A stretch of DNA of 64,000 nt. It comes from Microbacterium amylolyticum (lineage in GTDB: Bacteria; Actinomycetota; Actinomycetes; Actinomycetales; Microbacteriaceae). The notes under the pieces are model-generated. The model saw only the letters and a program-made list of their open reading frames with translations. It was not told where the DNA came from and ran no database searches. Both the position numbers and the translations under genes were made by a program. The stretch spans positions 248,001 to 312,000 of the forward strand of contig NZ_CP049253.1 in NCBI RefSeq assembly GCF_011046975.1, in the 5' to 3' direction. Below, piece by piece: positions 55,684 to 64,000 of the stretch (positions are counted from its first letter, which is position 1; each line of letters starts with the position of its first letter).

Positions 55684-55712
55684 AGAGCCCGCCGGTTTCG
55701 GCGGGCTCTTTT
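55684..55712 (+). terminator. terminator downstream of tRNA-Ala
   Basis: Perfect 10-bp stem AGAGCCCGCC/GGCGGGCTCT with a GGTTTC loop and TTTT following: a textbook intrinsic terminator about 60 nt after the tRNA. Confidence 0.9.
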
Positions 55713-55771
55713 GTTTGCCCCGTGATGTCGGGGATTCCGGTGGGCTGTTCGCGTCGTGCATCGTGGACGAG

Positions 55772-55799
55772 GGGACTGTCTGATTAACGGTGGATCTGG
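55772..55799 (+). repeat. left terminal inverted repeat of the IS256-family element
   Basis: Outer GGGACTGTCT then the 18-nt core at 55782-55799 identical to the reverse complement of 57113-57130. The outer ten bases match the other end at seven positions. Confidence 0.85.
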
Positions 55800-55824
55800 T
55801 CGGGCCTGACCGAAAGGAAGGGCG

Positions 55825-57100
55825 ATGACTGATGTCATCGAGATGATCGATCCTGTGACGGGAGAGATCATCGACGAGCAGCAGCTCGCGGAGCAGTTGC
55901 TGAAGCAAGCGAAGGAACAGGGCGTCGACCTCGTCGGCCCGGACGGGTTGCTGAACGGACTGACGAAGCGGGTGCTGGAGACGGCGCTCGAGGCGGAGAT
56001 GTCCGAGCACCTCGGCTATGAGAAGCACGCTGTGTCGACCAGCGAGAATGCGCGCAACGGGACGCGGTCGAAGACCGTGCTGACCGAGGTCGGTCCCGTT
56101 GAGATCGATGTCCCGAGAGATCGGGACGGCTCGTTGGACCCGAAGATCGTCAAGAAGCGGCAGCGGCGGTTGACCGGGGTCGATGAGATTGTGCTGTCCC
56201 TCACTGCCCGCGGGCTCACGACGGGTGAGGTCGCGGCGCACTTCGACGACGTCTACGGGCCTCGGTGTCGTCTACGGGGCCTCGGTGTCGAAGGACACGA
56301 TCTCGAGGATCACGGACAAGGTGATCGAGGAGATGACCGAGTGGCAGAACCGGCCGTTGGATCGCGTCTACCCGGTGGTGTTCATCGACGCGCTGGTGGT
56401 GAAGGTCCGGGACGGTCAGGTGCGCAACAAGCCGTTCTATCTCGCTGTCGGCGTGACAGTGAACGGGGAACGCGACATTCTCGGGATCTGGGCGGGTGAC
56501 GGCGGTGAGGGCGCGAAGTTCTGGCTCGGTGTGCTCACCGAGATCAAGAACCGCGGCGCTGAGGACGTGTGCATCGTCGTCTGCGACGGACTCAAGGGCT
56601 TGCCCGAGTCGATCAACACGGCGTGGCCGCTGGCGACGGTGCAGACGTGCATTATCCACTTGATTCGCAACACGTTCCGGTTCGCGTCCCGCCACTACTG
56701 CGAAGAGATGGGCAAGGACCTCCGACCCGTCTATACCGCGTCGACCGAATCGGGCGCGGTCGAGCGGTTCGAGGAGTTCGACGCGAAGTGGGGCGGGCAG
56801 TATCCGGCGATCAGCAAGCTCTGGCGCAGCGCCTGGAGTGAGTTCGTGCCGTTCCTGGACTGGGACGTCGAGATCCGCCGGATCGTCTGCAGCACGAACG
56901 CGATCGAGTCCCTCAACGCCCGCTACCGCCGCGCCGTGAGGGCACGCGGGCACTTCCCCGACGACGCCGCCGTGCTCAAGTGTCTCTACCTCGTGACCCG
57001 CTCACTTGACCCCACTGGCCGGGGCAGGGCACGCTGGGCGACGAGGTGGAAGTCGGCGCTGAACGCGTTCGCGATCGCTTTCGAAGGCCGAATCAACTAA
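55825..57100 (+). pseudogene. IS256-family transposase, frameshifted
   Basis: Two frames together encode a complete IS256-type transposase of about 418 residues. The first (55825 onward) gives MTDVIEMIDPVTGEIIDEQQ through LTARGLTTGEVAAHFDDVYG; the second resumes with GASVSKDTISRITDKVIEEM and runs to 57100. The DDE residues are visible as FIDALVVKV (Asp), VVCDGLKGLPESI (Asp) and the ESLNARYRRAVRARGHFP region (Glu). The frames are broken by a 19-nt tandem duplication at 56252-56270, which adds one extra base modulo three. IS256 transposases come from a single ORF, so this copy should be inactive unless frameshifted translation occurs. Confidence 0.9.
56252..56290 (+). repeat. 19/20-bp tandem duplication that breaks the transposase frame
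   Basis: TCTACGGGCCTCGGTGTCG (56252-56270) is followed directly by TCTACGGGGCCTCGGTGTCG (56271-56290). The second copy gives the expected protein sequence VYGASVSKD; the first is the insertion and lacks one G. Confidence 0.93.
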
Positions 57101-57112
57101 CCATGCGCTCGG

Positions 57113-57140
57113 CCAGATCCACCGTTAATCGGACATACCC
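57113..57140 (+). repeat. right terminal inverted repeat of the IS256-family element
   Basis: Core at 57113-57130 is the exact reverse complement of 55782-55799, followed by GGACATACCC, which pairs at seven of ten positions with the left end. Confidence 0.85.
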
Positions 57141-57144
57141 AGCG

Positions 57145-57402
57145 ATGTCTCTCGTGGGTATCGCTGATCTGGATGCTGTCGAGATCAGCGAGGTGGTCAT
57201 TCCCGAGGAAGTAGCTTTCGGCGGCGCGCTGGAGTTCTCTTTCACGCTCGTCGCGCTGCGGGAGACCGATGTCATTGCGGACTACGCGGTGCGGCCCTTG
57301 GCGGAGACGTATGCGCTCCGGGAAGGAATGACGACACGGACCGTGCGGTCAGGTTCGTATCAGCTGGACATTCACGTGAACGGCAGAGTGAGCGCCTCGT
57401 AA
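57145..57402 (+). pseudogene. remnant resembling the C-terminal domain of a DNA alkylation repair protein
   Basis: An 85-residue fragment beginning MSLVGIADLDAVEISE. The stretches VAFGGALEFSFTLVALRETDVIADYAV and MTTRTVRSGSYQLDIHVNGR resemble the two ends of the beta-sandwich C-terminal domain found in some AlkC/AlkD-type repair proteins, with roughly 25-30 residues of the usual middle missing. There is no HEAT-repeat part upstream, where the IS element lies instead. I therefore regard it as a decayed 3' remnant with an internal deletion; a small intact protein of unknown function is the alternative. The similarity is from memory and modest. Confidence 0.4.
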
Positions 57403-57440
57403 GAGTTCCGCATTGTTGACGGGGGAGGCGCGGCGCGGCT

Positions 57441-58496
57441 GTGAACAACCCCGGTGCGGTCGGCGGGAGAACACTCGCGACCACTGGAAGAATGGCGCTC
57501 ATGCGAAAAGCGGCCGAGTGGATGGAGAGACACCAGGTCGTGCTCTACCTACTGGCATTGGCCGGGGGTGCGTCGATCGGGCTCGCGGCGCCCGGCATCG
57601 CCACGCCGGCACGCCTGACGATTGAGCCCGTTCTTGCCCTCCTGCTGTATGTGACGTTTCTCGGCGTCCCGTTCTCCCACATCCGCACGTCCTTCCGCGA
57701 CCACCGCTTCCTCGGGGCCGTGTTCGCGGTGAACTTCGTCGTGGCACCGATCGTCGTCTGGCTGCTCTCACGCCTCGTCTCCCACGACGACGTGCTGCTC
57801 ATCGGCGTACTCTTCGTCTTGCTGACGCCGTGCGTCGACTACGTCATCGTCTTCACCGGTATTGCTGGTGGTGCACGAGACAGGCTGCTCGCGGCAGCGC
57901 CTCTGCTCATGATCGGGCAGATGGCACTTCTCCCGCTCTACCTGTGGGCGTTCGTCGGCCCGGAGTTCATATCGGCCATCGACCCTGCGCCCTTCGTCGA
58001 AGCGCTCCTGTTCTTGATCATTCTTCCGCTGGCTGCGGCTACCGTGACACAAGCGTTCGCGAGGCGCTCCGGATTGGGCAGGCGCGTGATGGACACCGCG
58101 CTCAGCGCGATGGTACCGCTGATGATGGTGACTCTCGCGGTGGTTGTGACGTCACAGATCTCCCGTGTCGGGGGACGAATCGATGCTCTGATGCTCACAG
58201 TGCCCGTCTTTGTTCTTTTCGCCGTCATCATGCTGTTCGTTGGGCGAATCGCTGGCCGTGCCCTCCGTCTCGATGTGCCCGGAACACGCGCAGTGATGTT
58301 TAGCGGGGCCACACGTAATTCGCTGGTGGTCCTCCCGCTCGTTCTCGCGTTGCCCGCAACCTACGGTCTTGCTGCCCTCGTCGTTGTGACCCAAACGCTC
58401 GTCGAACTGATTTTGATGGTGGTCTTCGTGCGCTTGGTTCCGAAAATCGCAGCGCATTCCGGTCATCGGGAGCCGGAAAGACCATTCCCTCTGTGA
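57441..58496 (+). CDS. ACR3/SBF-type membrane transporter (arsenic-resistance-protein-like)
   Basis: A 351-residue protein with about ten hydrophobic segments. Motifs of the bile acid:sodium symporter/ACR3 superfamily are seen: FLGVPFSHIRTSFRD, LLTPCVDYVIVFTGIAGG (the conserved TPC... of the family) and SGATRNSLVVLPLVLALP. Automated annotation often names these arsenic resistance proteins, but no arsR or arsC lies nearby, so arsenite transport is not established. GTG 57441 gives the longest form; ATG 57492 or 57501 (MRKAAEWMERHQ), which follow GGAAGA, are more likely biological starts. Confidence 0.8.
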   Translation: MNNPGAVGGRTLATTGRMALMRKAAEWMERHQVVLYLLALAGGASIGLAAPGIATPARLTIEPVLALLLYVTFLGVPFSHIRTSFRDHRFLGAVFAVNFVVAPIVVWLLSRLVSHDDVLLIGVLFVLLTPCVDYVIVFTGIAGGARDRLLAAAPLLMIGQMALLPLYLWAFVGPEFISAIDPAPFVEALLFLIILPLAAATVTQAFARRSGLGRRVMDTALSAMVPLMMVTLAVVVTSQISRVGGRIDALMLTVPVFVLFAVIMLFVGRIAGRALRLDVPGTRAVMFSGATRNSLVVLPLVLALPATYGLAALVVVTQTLVELILMVVFVRLVPKIAAHSGHREPERPFPL

Positions 58497-58565
58497 CGTT
58501 GTATAGGGCGGTGCGGGAGGTGTCTTAGTGACCGAGCGAGACGAAAGGCATGGCAAGCTCGAGAC

Positions 58566-58850
58566 ATGACGGGTCCACGTATTCAGATCACCTTTTGTAC
58601 ACAGTGCCGATGGCAGCTACGCGCACAGTGGTACGCGGGGGAGCTGTTGCAGTCGTTTCCCGATGAGATCGGAGAAGTCGCGCTGGTTCCCGCCACGGGC
58701 GGTGTCTTCCGCATCGACATCGGCGACGCGCACGTGTGGAACCGGAAGCGTGATGACGGCTTTCCGGAGATTACCGAGTTGAAGCGGCGTGTGAGGGACA
58801 TCATTGCGCCCGAAAAATCCCTCGGACATGCGGACCGGCCCGCCACCTAG
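58566..58850 (+). CDS. SelT/SelW/SelH family protein (Rdx type)
   Basis: A 94-residue thioredoxin-like protein, with the redox motif CTQC at residues 11-14 of ITFCTQCRWQLRAQWYA, and ending with a FPEITELKRRVRDIIAP segment. These bacterial homologues of selenoprotein W carry Cys instead of selenocysteine and are presumed redox proteins of unknown substrate. ATG 58566 is clear. Solitary gene between a transporter gene and a convergent hypothetical gene. Confidence 0.87.
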   Translation: MTGPRIQITFCTQCRWQLRAQWYAGELLQSFPDEIGEVALVPATGGVFRIDIGDAHVWNRKRDDGFPEITELKRRVRDIIAPEKSLGHADRPAT

Positions 58851-58870
58851 CGGAACCCGTCAGAGCGTCC

Positions 58871-59314
58871 CTATGTGCCGGTTCCCGTCGCAACGGTCGG
58901 GATAGGACCCGTCCCGTCCGTCGCGGGCGGAACATCCGACAACACCGGGGGCGCCGCGCGGTGCTGTGCTACTGCGGCGCGTGCTCGTTGCGTCGAGCGG
59001 CGCGTGACGATCCACATCTGCTTCGAGATGCGAGCGATCTCGGCACCCGCGATGCGTCCCCACCGTGTGATGGCGATGCCGGCGAAGCGTGCCCCGCGAG
59101 ATGTCGCTGCCGCTGCGCGCCGCGCGCCGACGGCTGCGGCGGACGCTGCTCGTCGCCATCCGTCCTCGAGGAAGAAGCTGCGCGAGGCCTGACGAATTCC
59201 CGTAATGCCGAAGTCGTAGGCGAGGCGGACAAGGAGAACAGCGGCGAACAAGAGCCCGGCCGAGGCGACAAGTGCCAGGATGCACACCGCCACCAGTCCT
59301 ATGACGATCAGCAC
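58871..59314 (-). CDS. hypothetical membrane protein
   Basis: A 147-residue protein with an N-terminal hydrophobic helix (residues 1-28, LIVIGLVAVCILALVASAGLLFAAVLLV), a central alanine/arginine-rich helical part and a proline/threonine-rich tail. No family is recognised. GTG 59314 is preceded on the minus strand by GGGAGAG at good spacing, which supports it over the longer open frame that continues to 59950 antisense to the oxidoreductase gene. It converges with the SelW-like gene, 20 nt apart. Confidence 0.55.
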   Translation of the reverse strand: MLIVIGLVAVCILALVASAGLLFAAVLLVRLAYDFGITGIRQASRSFFLEDGWRRAASAAAVGARRAAAATSRGARFAGIAITRWGRIAGAEIARISKQMWIVTRRSTQRARAAVAQHRAAPPVLSDVPPATDGTGPIPTVATGTGT

Positions 59315-59551
59315 AGGCTCTCCCTTCCCGATGTTGAGACATGCGCGGGGTGATGTGAGCGGGCCGCGATCCGCTCGATCGTGCTGCCGCTCTCTGGTTG
59401 ATCGTAAGCCCGCGCGCGGCAGTGTCCGTTGCGACGCGCACGGCGCACAGGGCGTGTCGCGGCAGTCGTTATTTTCGTTATCTTCCACGGGATGAAAGGC
59501 CCATCGAGAATGACGATTCCCCGGGGCGTCGCGGATGAATAGCATGGGCGT

Positions 59552-61858
59552 ATGGTGACGAAGCCCCCGACGCAGAACATCGATGAATCGCAGCTCACGG
59601 TGGGCGATCCGAAGACACGCGCGGTGGGAATTCCCGCCGTTCTTCACGCGCTCAAGATGTCTGTCGACCAGATGGGCGCCGTACGGACGGCGCAGACCTT
59701 GCTCCGGGTGAATCAGAAGGACGGCTTCGACTGCCCGGGCTGCGCATGGCCAGAAGAAGACAAGCGTCACCTCGCGGAGTTTTGCGAAAACGGCGCCAAA
59801 GCGGTGGCGGAAGAAGCGACGATCCGCCGTGTAGAGCCCGCGTTCTTCCGCGAAAACTCCCTTGACGATCTGCGCAGTCGTGACGACTGGTGGCTCGGAC
59901 AGCAGGGCCGGTTGACAACGCCGATGATGCTCGATGAGGGCGATACGCACTATCGGCCGATCTCATGGAGCACGGCGTTGGACACCATCGCCGACCACCT
60001 GCGCGAGCTGAGCGATCCGAATGAGGCCGTTTTCTACACCTCCGGCCGGGCGTCGAACGAGTCAGCCTTCCTCTATCAGTTGCTCGTTCGCGGATTCGGC
60101 ACCAACAACCTGCCCGACTGCTCCAACATGTGCCACGAATCCAGCGGGTCGGCGCTGACCGAAACGATCGGAATCGGTAAGGGCACGGTCTCGATCACGG
60201 ACATCCATGAGGCCGATCTCCTGATCGTTGCGGGACAAAACCCGGGGACGAACCACCCTCGTATGCTCAGCGCGCTGGAGAAAGCAAAAAAGCGCGGCGC
60301 GAGGATCATCGCCATCAATCCCCTGCCCGAAGCGGGGTTGCTGCACTTCGACAATCCGCAAACTCCGCACGGCGCGATTCTCGGTGGCACGAAGCTCGCC
60401 GACGACTTCGTGCAGATCCGACTAGGCGGCGACCAGGCCCTGTTCCAGGCGATCGGCAAGCACCTGCTGGAGCAGGAAGCTCTTCACGGCGGTGTGGTAG
60501 ATCAGCGCTTCGTGGCGTCGCACACATCAGGGTTCGACGCCTATGCCGGGTCGGTGGCGGAGGTCTCGTGGTCCGACCTAGAACGGGCGACGGGCCTGAG
60601 CGAAGAGCGCATGCGGGCGATCGCCGAGCAGGTTCGTGCGTCACAGGCGACGATCGTGTGCTGGGCGATGGGGCTGACGCAGCACAAGCACTCCGTTCCC
60701 ACACTGCGCGAAGTGGTCAACGTTCTCCTCCTTCAGGGCAGTATCGGTCGCCCGGGTGCCGGTGTGTGTCCCGTTCGCGGTCACTCCAATGTGCAGGGTG
60801 ACCGCACAATGGGCATCTATGAGAAGCCATCCGAGTCTTTTCTCCAGGCACTCGACGATGCGTACGCGTTCTCGGCGCCGCGCGAACACGGTTATGACAC
60901 GGTTGCGGCCATCCGGGCGATGCGCGATGGCGACGTGCGCTTCTTTATGGGGCTGGGCGGCAACTTCGTCAGCGCGACGCCCGACACTGACGTCGTTGAG
61001 GCGGCGATGGCCAAGGTAGACCTCACGGTTCAGATATCGACCAAGCTCAACCGATCGCACGTCGTCACCGGCACGCGCGCCATCATCCTGCCCGTTCTGG
61101 GCCGTACGGATCGCGATATCAGAAAGGGCGGCGAACAACGCGTCACGGTGGAGGACTCCATGGGAGCCGTTCACGCCTCGCGCGGTCGCCTGTCGCCGCC
61201 AGCGGCGGACCTGCTCAGCGAGGTCGCGATCATCGCCGGGTTGTGCGAGCGCGTTTTTCGCGACCGTGCGAACGCCCCCCGGGCCGACTGGGCGGCGCTC
61301 GAAGGCGACTACGCGCTCATCCGCGATGGGATCTCTCGCGTCGTTCCCGGTTTCGGCGACTACGAAGAGCGCATTCAGGGAGGACGAACCTTCTTCTTGC
61401 CGAACGGGCCTCGTGATGCACGCAGATTCGACACCCCCACGGGCAAGGCGATGTTCACCGCCAACCCGCTCGAATACCCGCACATTCCCGAAGGGCGAGT
61501 TCTGTTGCAGACTCTTCGTTCGCACGATCAGTACAACACCACCATCTATGGCAAGGACGACCGCTACCGCGGCATCCATGGCGGGCGTCGAGTCGTTCTG
61601 ATCAATGCCGAGGACATTGACGACCTCGGTTTTCACGACGGAGACATTGTCGACATCGTTTCCGAGTGGCAGGGGCCAGAGGGCAGAGAAGAGCGCAGGG
61701 CGGAAGCCTTCCGCCTGGTTGCCTATGACACCCCGCGACGCAACGTGGCCGCGTACTACCCGGAAACGAATGTGCTGGTTCCGCTGGAGTCGTACGCGGA
61801 TATCAGCGGAACGCCCACCTCGAAGGCGGTCGTGGTGCGATTCGAGAGTCGGGGCTGA
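59552..61858 (+). CDS. FdhF/YdeP family molybdopterin oxidoreductase
   Basis: A 768-residue member of the formate dehydrogenase alpha-like group (YdeP). [32 protein letters not shown] carries cysteines for a possible Fe-S cluster near the N-terminus, [19 protein letters not shown] aligns with the molybdenum-ligand region, and [20 protein letters not shown] and [22 protein letters not shown] segments bind the MGD cofactor. Actual substrate is unknown: YdeP-like proteins are linked to acid resistance and formate metabolism. No beta or gamma subunit is nearby. fdhD starts 1 nt after its stop, indicating a sulfurated Mo/W cofactor. Confidence 0.88.
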   Translation: MVTKPPTQNIDESQLTVGDPKTRAVGIPAVLHALKMSVDQMGAVRTAQTLLRVNQKDGFDCPGCAWPEEDKRHLAEFCENGAKAVAEEATIRRVEPAFFRENSLDDLRSRDDWWLGQQGRLTTPMMLDEGDTHYRPISWSTALDTIADHLRELSDPNEAVFYTSGRASNESAFLYQLLVRGFGTNNLPDCSNMCHESSGSALTETIGIGKGTVSITDIHEADLLIVAGQNPGTNHPRMLSALEKAKKRGARIIAINPLPEAGLLHFDNPQTPHGAILGGTKLADDFVQIRLGGDQALFQAIGKHLLEQEALHGGVVDQRFVASHTSGFDAYAGSVAEVSWSDLERATGLSEERMRAIAEQVRASQATIVCWAMGLTQHKHSVPTLREVVNVLLLQGSIGRPGAGVCPVRGHSNVQGDRTMGIYEKPSESFLQALDDAYAFSAPREHGYDTVAAIRAMRDGDVRFFMGLGGNFVSATPDTDVVEAAMAKVDLTVQISTKLNRSHVVTGTRAIILPVLGRTDRDIRKGGEQRVTVEDSMGAVHASRGRLSPPAADLLSEVAIIAGLCERVFRDRANAPRADWAALEGDYALIRDGISRVVPGFGDYEERIQGGRTFFLPNGPRDARRFDTPTGKAMFTANPLEYPHIPEGRVLLQTLRSHDQYNTTIYGKDDRYRGIHGGRRVVLINAEDIDDLGFHDGDIVDIVSEWQGPEGREERRAEAFRLVAYDTPRRNVAAYYPETNVLVPLESYADISGTPTSKAVVVRFESRG

Positions 61859-61859
61859 C

Positions 61860-62711
61860 ATGGGGCGAATCGTTGCGCGTCGCCCTGTGACCCGCATCTC
61901 GCTGACGAACGGCGTGCGTCGTCGTCCCGATACGCTGGCAGTGGAAGAACCCCTGGAGATTCGCGTTGGCGGAGAGGCTCTCTCGATCACGATGCGGACG
62001 CCAGGCCACGACGTGGAAATGGCGACGGGTTTTCTTCTCTCCGAGGGCGTTGTGCGTTCCGGCGCCGACATCGCTTCCGCGATCCACTGCGGTGGCCCGG
62101 GAACGGGCGGCGAGGCGAACACCTATAACGTTCTTGACATCACCCTTGCTCCCGGGGTGGCACCCCCGCGCCCAGACATGGCGCGGAATGTGTACATGAC
62201 GAGCTCGTGTGGTGTCTGCGGAAAGGCATCGGTCGACGCGGTGCGAACGGAGTCTGTGTATCCCGTTGCACATGATCCGCTGGTGGTTGACGCCGCGGCT
62301 CTTGCCTCGTTTCCCGACCTGCTCCGCTCCCATCAGAGCGTCTTCGACCAAACGGGCGGCCTTCACGCTGCTGCGCTCTTCGACGGAGTCACGGGCGACC
62401 TCGTTGTTGCGCGAGAAGATGTCGGACGCCATAACGCCGTCGACAAGGTTCTCGGGTGGGCGTCAATGAACGGACGTCTCCCGCTGTCTGGTCACGTTCT
62501 GATGGTTTCGGGACGGGTGGCATTCGAAATCGCGCAGAAGGCGCTCATGGCGGGTGTTCCCGTCATTGCCGCGGTATCGGCGCCGTCATCGTTGGCGGTC
62601 GATCTTGCGGCCGAGAGCGGCCTGACGCTGGTGGGATTTTTGCGCGGCGACACGATGAATGTGTACGCGGGACAGCACCGGATCCGTCACTCCGTGCTGG
62701 CAGCTAGCTGA
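61860..62711 (+). CDS. fdhD: formate dehydrogenase accessory sulfurtransferase FdhD
   Basis: A 283-residue chaperone that transfers sulfur to the molybdenum cofactor of formate dehydrogenase. The active cysteines are in [16 protein letters not shown] (CxxC), and [19 protein letters not shown] and [18 protein letters not shown] are family motifs. ATG 61860 lies 1 nt after the oxidoreductase stop, so the two genes are coupled and FdhD most likely services that enzyme. Confidence 0.95.
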   Translation: MGRIVARRPVTRISLTNGVRRRPDTLAVEEPLEIRVGGEALSITMRTPGHDVEMATGFLLSEGVVRSGADIASAIHCGGPGTGGEANTYNVLDITLAPGVAPPRPDMARNVYMTSSCGVCGKASVDAVRTESVYPVAHDPLVVDAAALASFPDLLRSHQSVFDQTGGLHAAALFDGVTGDLVVAREDVGRHNAVDKVLGWASMNGRLPLSGHVLMVSGRVAFEIAQKALMAGVPVIAAVSAPSSLAVDLAAESGLTLVGFLRGDTMNVYAGQHRIRHSVLAAS

Positions 62712-62849
62712 CGCTGTCGGACGAGCGCCGATCATTCACCTTTGCGTCAGAGAACCGACATGTGATGTCGGGACGTGGTTTACCGGAGGCGAGGAGCATC
62801 GCCGGACGGGCCCAGATGGGCCGCCGACCGCTCACGACCCGGGAGACGC

Positions 62850-63773
62850 ATGCCGAAGGTCGACGTCCCGGTTGCCTGGGTCGAATCTCCTCTGCAGCTC
62901 ATTGGCGCAGCCGAATGGGCTGCCCACACCGGGGTGCGTGTCGATCTCGCCGCCCGTCTGGCGACTCAGGTCGAGGAAACGGCGCGCGAACTTTCTGTGC
63001 GCGGAGCGCTTTTTGGCATCCAGGACGGGTTCTGGGGGATCCCCTGGCGGATGCTTTCCGCGCACGACCACTGGCTTGTCGGTGATGGGTTCTCGGGGCA
63101 GTTTCGTCTCGCGGCCACCGTGCTTCGTCCGCGACGCCTCACGTTTCTTGATGACGGGCTGAACGCCGTCTCCTTCGTGGACGCCTTAACAGGTGTCCGT
63201 TCCTACTCGCGGCCCGGCGTGGCGGAGCGGGGGCTGAGCCGCCGGGTCGCGCCTCTTGCGCTCGACACCGTACGGATGCGCGCCGCATCGGGCGCAGTGG
63301 ATATCTTCACGGCGTTTCCGTTGGGGGCGCAGCGGGAAGACCGGCTCGCAGACCTGGGAGTGGGGTCAGTGCGACACGACTTCTCGTGGCTCCGATCGAC
63401 GGCCCCGAGCCGGTCCTTGTGGCGCGCAGAGCTGTCATCGCGCATCGTGCTTGGGACGGCCCGCGTGGAAGACGGCCTTATTCCGCGTCAGGCATATATC
63501 TCATGGGTTCGGGAACAGGCACGCGGCGGAGCCGCCTATCTTCCCCACCGCCGAGAGAGTTCTGCTCTCGTCGATGAGATTGCGGCGACGACGCTCGCGC
63601 GTCCGGTTCGCATTCCGCTCCCCGTCGAAATCGTGCTCGCAGGCGAGGGGCGTTCTTTCGACATCGTGACGCTCCGCTCAAGCGCGGCGACAACGCTGCG
63701 TCGTGTGCTGGCCGGGACCACGAGTAGCGTTCGCGAGCTCGACCTTTTCGCGCAGAGAGAGGACGCGCGGTGA
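62850..63773 (+). CDS. polysialyltransferase-like protein (surface glycan)
   Basis: A 307-residue protein with MPKVDVPVAWVESPLQLIGAAEWA at the start, a pattern I associate with bacterial alpha-2,8-polysialyltransferase-like glycosyltransferases, then LTFLDDGLNAVSFVDALTG in the middle, where DDG is a recurrent family feature. The C-terminal region ends SFDIVTLRSSAATTLRR, compatible with sugar-nucleotide binding. No membrane helix. Its stop overlaps by 4 nt the start of a CMP-sugar synthetase gene, supporting a role in transferring a sialic-acid-like sugar. ATG 62850 follows GGGAGACGC. Family assignment is moderate. Confidence 0.62.
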   Translation: MPKVDVPVAWVESPLQLIGAAEWAAHTGVRVDLAARLATQVEETARELSVRGALFGIQDGFWGIPWRMLSAHDHWLVGDGFSGQFRLAATVLRPRRLTFLDDGLNAVSFVDALTGVRSYSRPGVAERGLSRRVAPLALDTVRMRAASGAVDIFTAFPLGAQREDRLADLGVGSVRHDFSWLRSTAPSRSLWRAELSSRIVLGTARVEDGLIPRQAYISWVREQARGGAAYLPHRRESSALVDEIAATTLARPVRIPLPVEIVLAGEGRSFDIVTLRSSAATTLRRVLAGTTSSVRELDLFAQREDAR

Positions 63774-64000
63774 CGGCGGAGACGGTGGCGATCATTCCCG
63801 CGCGCGGTGGTTCGAAGGGGATTCCCGGCAAGAACCTCGCCCTGGTTGGCGGCGTACCACTGATCGCACGAGCCGTACGCACCTGCACGCAGATATCGGG
63901 TATTGACCGGGTCGTCGTCACAACCGACGATCACGAGATCAGTCGCGTTGCGCGCGAGTGGGGGGCCGACATTGTCCTGCGCCCCGAGGAGCTCGCCAGC
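63770..64000 (+). CDS. acylneuraminate cytidylyltransferase-like protein, N-terminal part
   Basis: The first 77 residues of a gene that continues beyond the window. VAIIPARGGSKGIPGKNLALVGG is the nucleotide-binding signature of CMP-sialic acid/CMP-KDO-type synthetases (NeuA family), and IARAVRTCTQISGIDRVVVTTDDHEISRVAREWGAD continues the fold. It would activate a nonulosonic acid (neuraminic, legionaminic or pseudaminic type) with CTP. GTG 63770 overlaps the previous stop by 4 nt, so both are in one operon, the beginning of a surface glycan cluster. Confidence 0.85.
   Translation, partial: MTAETVAIIPARGGSKGIPGKNLALVGGVPLIARAVRTCTQISGIDRVVVTTDDHEISRVAREWGADIVLRPEELAS

Larger units (their letters stand above)
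55772..57140 (+). mobile_element. IS256-family insertion sequence, inactive
   Basis: A 1369-bp element. Its ends are imperfect inverted repeats that share a perfect 18-nt core: GATTAACGGTGGATCTGG at 55782-55799 and its reverse complement at 57113-57130, extended outward by GGGnnTGTC-type matches to 55772 and 57140. It contains one IS256-type transposase gene interrupted by a tandem duplication. No matching 8-9 bp target duplication is visible at the proposed ends (flanks TGGACGAG and AGCGATGT), so either it has decayed, or flanking DNA was rearranged. It sits between the tRNA-Ala terminator and a gene remnant. Confidence 0.88.

Noticed and set aside
55764..57148. Target-site duplication around the IS256-family element
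   Set aside because: The 8-bp flanks TGGACGAG and AGCGATGT do not match; shifting the boundary by a few bases does not help.
55548..58850. A tRNA-Ala-borne genomic island
   Set aside because: The tRNA 3' end is not repeated further downstream in this window, no integrase is present, and an IS plus local decay explains the patch.

Overview
The window is high-GC, densely coding chromosomal DNA from an actinobacterium, most likely a member of the Microbacteriaceae close to Microbacterium. The basis is gene order and family content: folC-DUF4233-ndk, rne-rplU-rpmA-obg-proB-proA-nadD-rsfS, tig-clpP1-clpP2-clpX, clpS-DUF2017, a translational-type ileS T-box, frequent GTG starts and many 4-nt ATGA overlaps. 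This is inference; no 16S gene is present.

Layout. 1-2228: end of a carbohydrate locus (ABC sugar permease, GH43 arabinanase-like enzyme, YesL/DUF624 membrane protein). 2305-9639: dinB, a GerW/YtfJ-like protein, a small P-loop kinase, the coupled metallopeptidase-clpS-DUF2017 operon, tRNA-His, orn, tRNA-Arg, msrA, an ssb paralogue and ettA. 9702-12883: a glycine betaine/proline ABC importer (proV-proW-proX order of transcription). 13181-25000: thioesterases, sufS-sufU, truncated globin, pepN, ferrochelatase, rpiB-like isomerase, Nei-type glycosylase, YtcJ-like amidohydrolase and dps. 25255-29836: tRNA-Gly, tRNA-Pro, trigger factor and the ClpP1/ClpP2/ClpX protease. 29923-34852: M3 peptidase, a small protein and valS. 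34974-39164: an apparently frameshifted pentapeptide-like gene, then a tightly coupled gpsA-HAD phosphatase-GT20 operon whose synthase looks like glucosylglycerol-phosphate synthase. 39213-55623: ileS with its T-box leader and the folC to rsfS housekeeping run, ending with tRNA-Ala. 55772-58850: an accessory patch with a dead IS256-family element, a decayed gene remnant, an ACR3/SBF-type transporter and a SelW-like protein. 59552-62711: an FdhF/YdeP-type molybdopterin oxidoreductase with FdhD. 62850-64000: the beginning of a sialic-acid-type surface glycan cluster (polysialyltransferase-like protein and the start of a CMP-sugar synthetase).

Themes. Osmoadaptation recurs: glycine betaine import, proline synthesis (proB-proA) and, most interestingly, a predicted self-contained glucosylglycerol module in which GpsA makes glycerol 3-phosphate, the GT20 enzyme glucosylates it and the HAD enzyme removes the phosphate. 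Protein quality control is also concentrated here (clpS, tig, clpP1P2X, pepN, M3 peptidase). I found no CRISPR array, prophage or rRNA.
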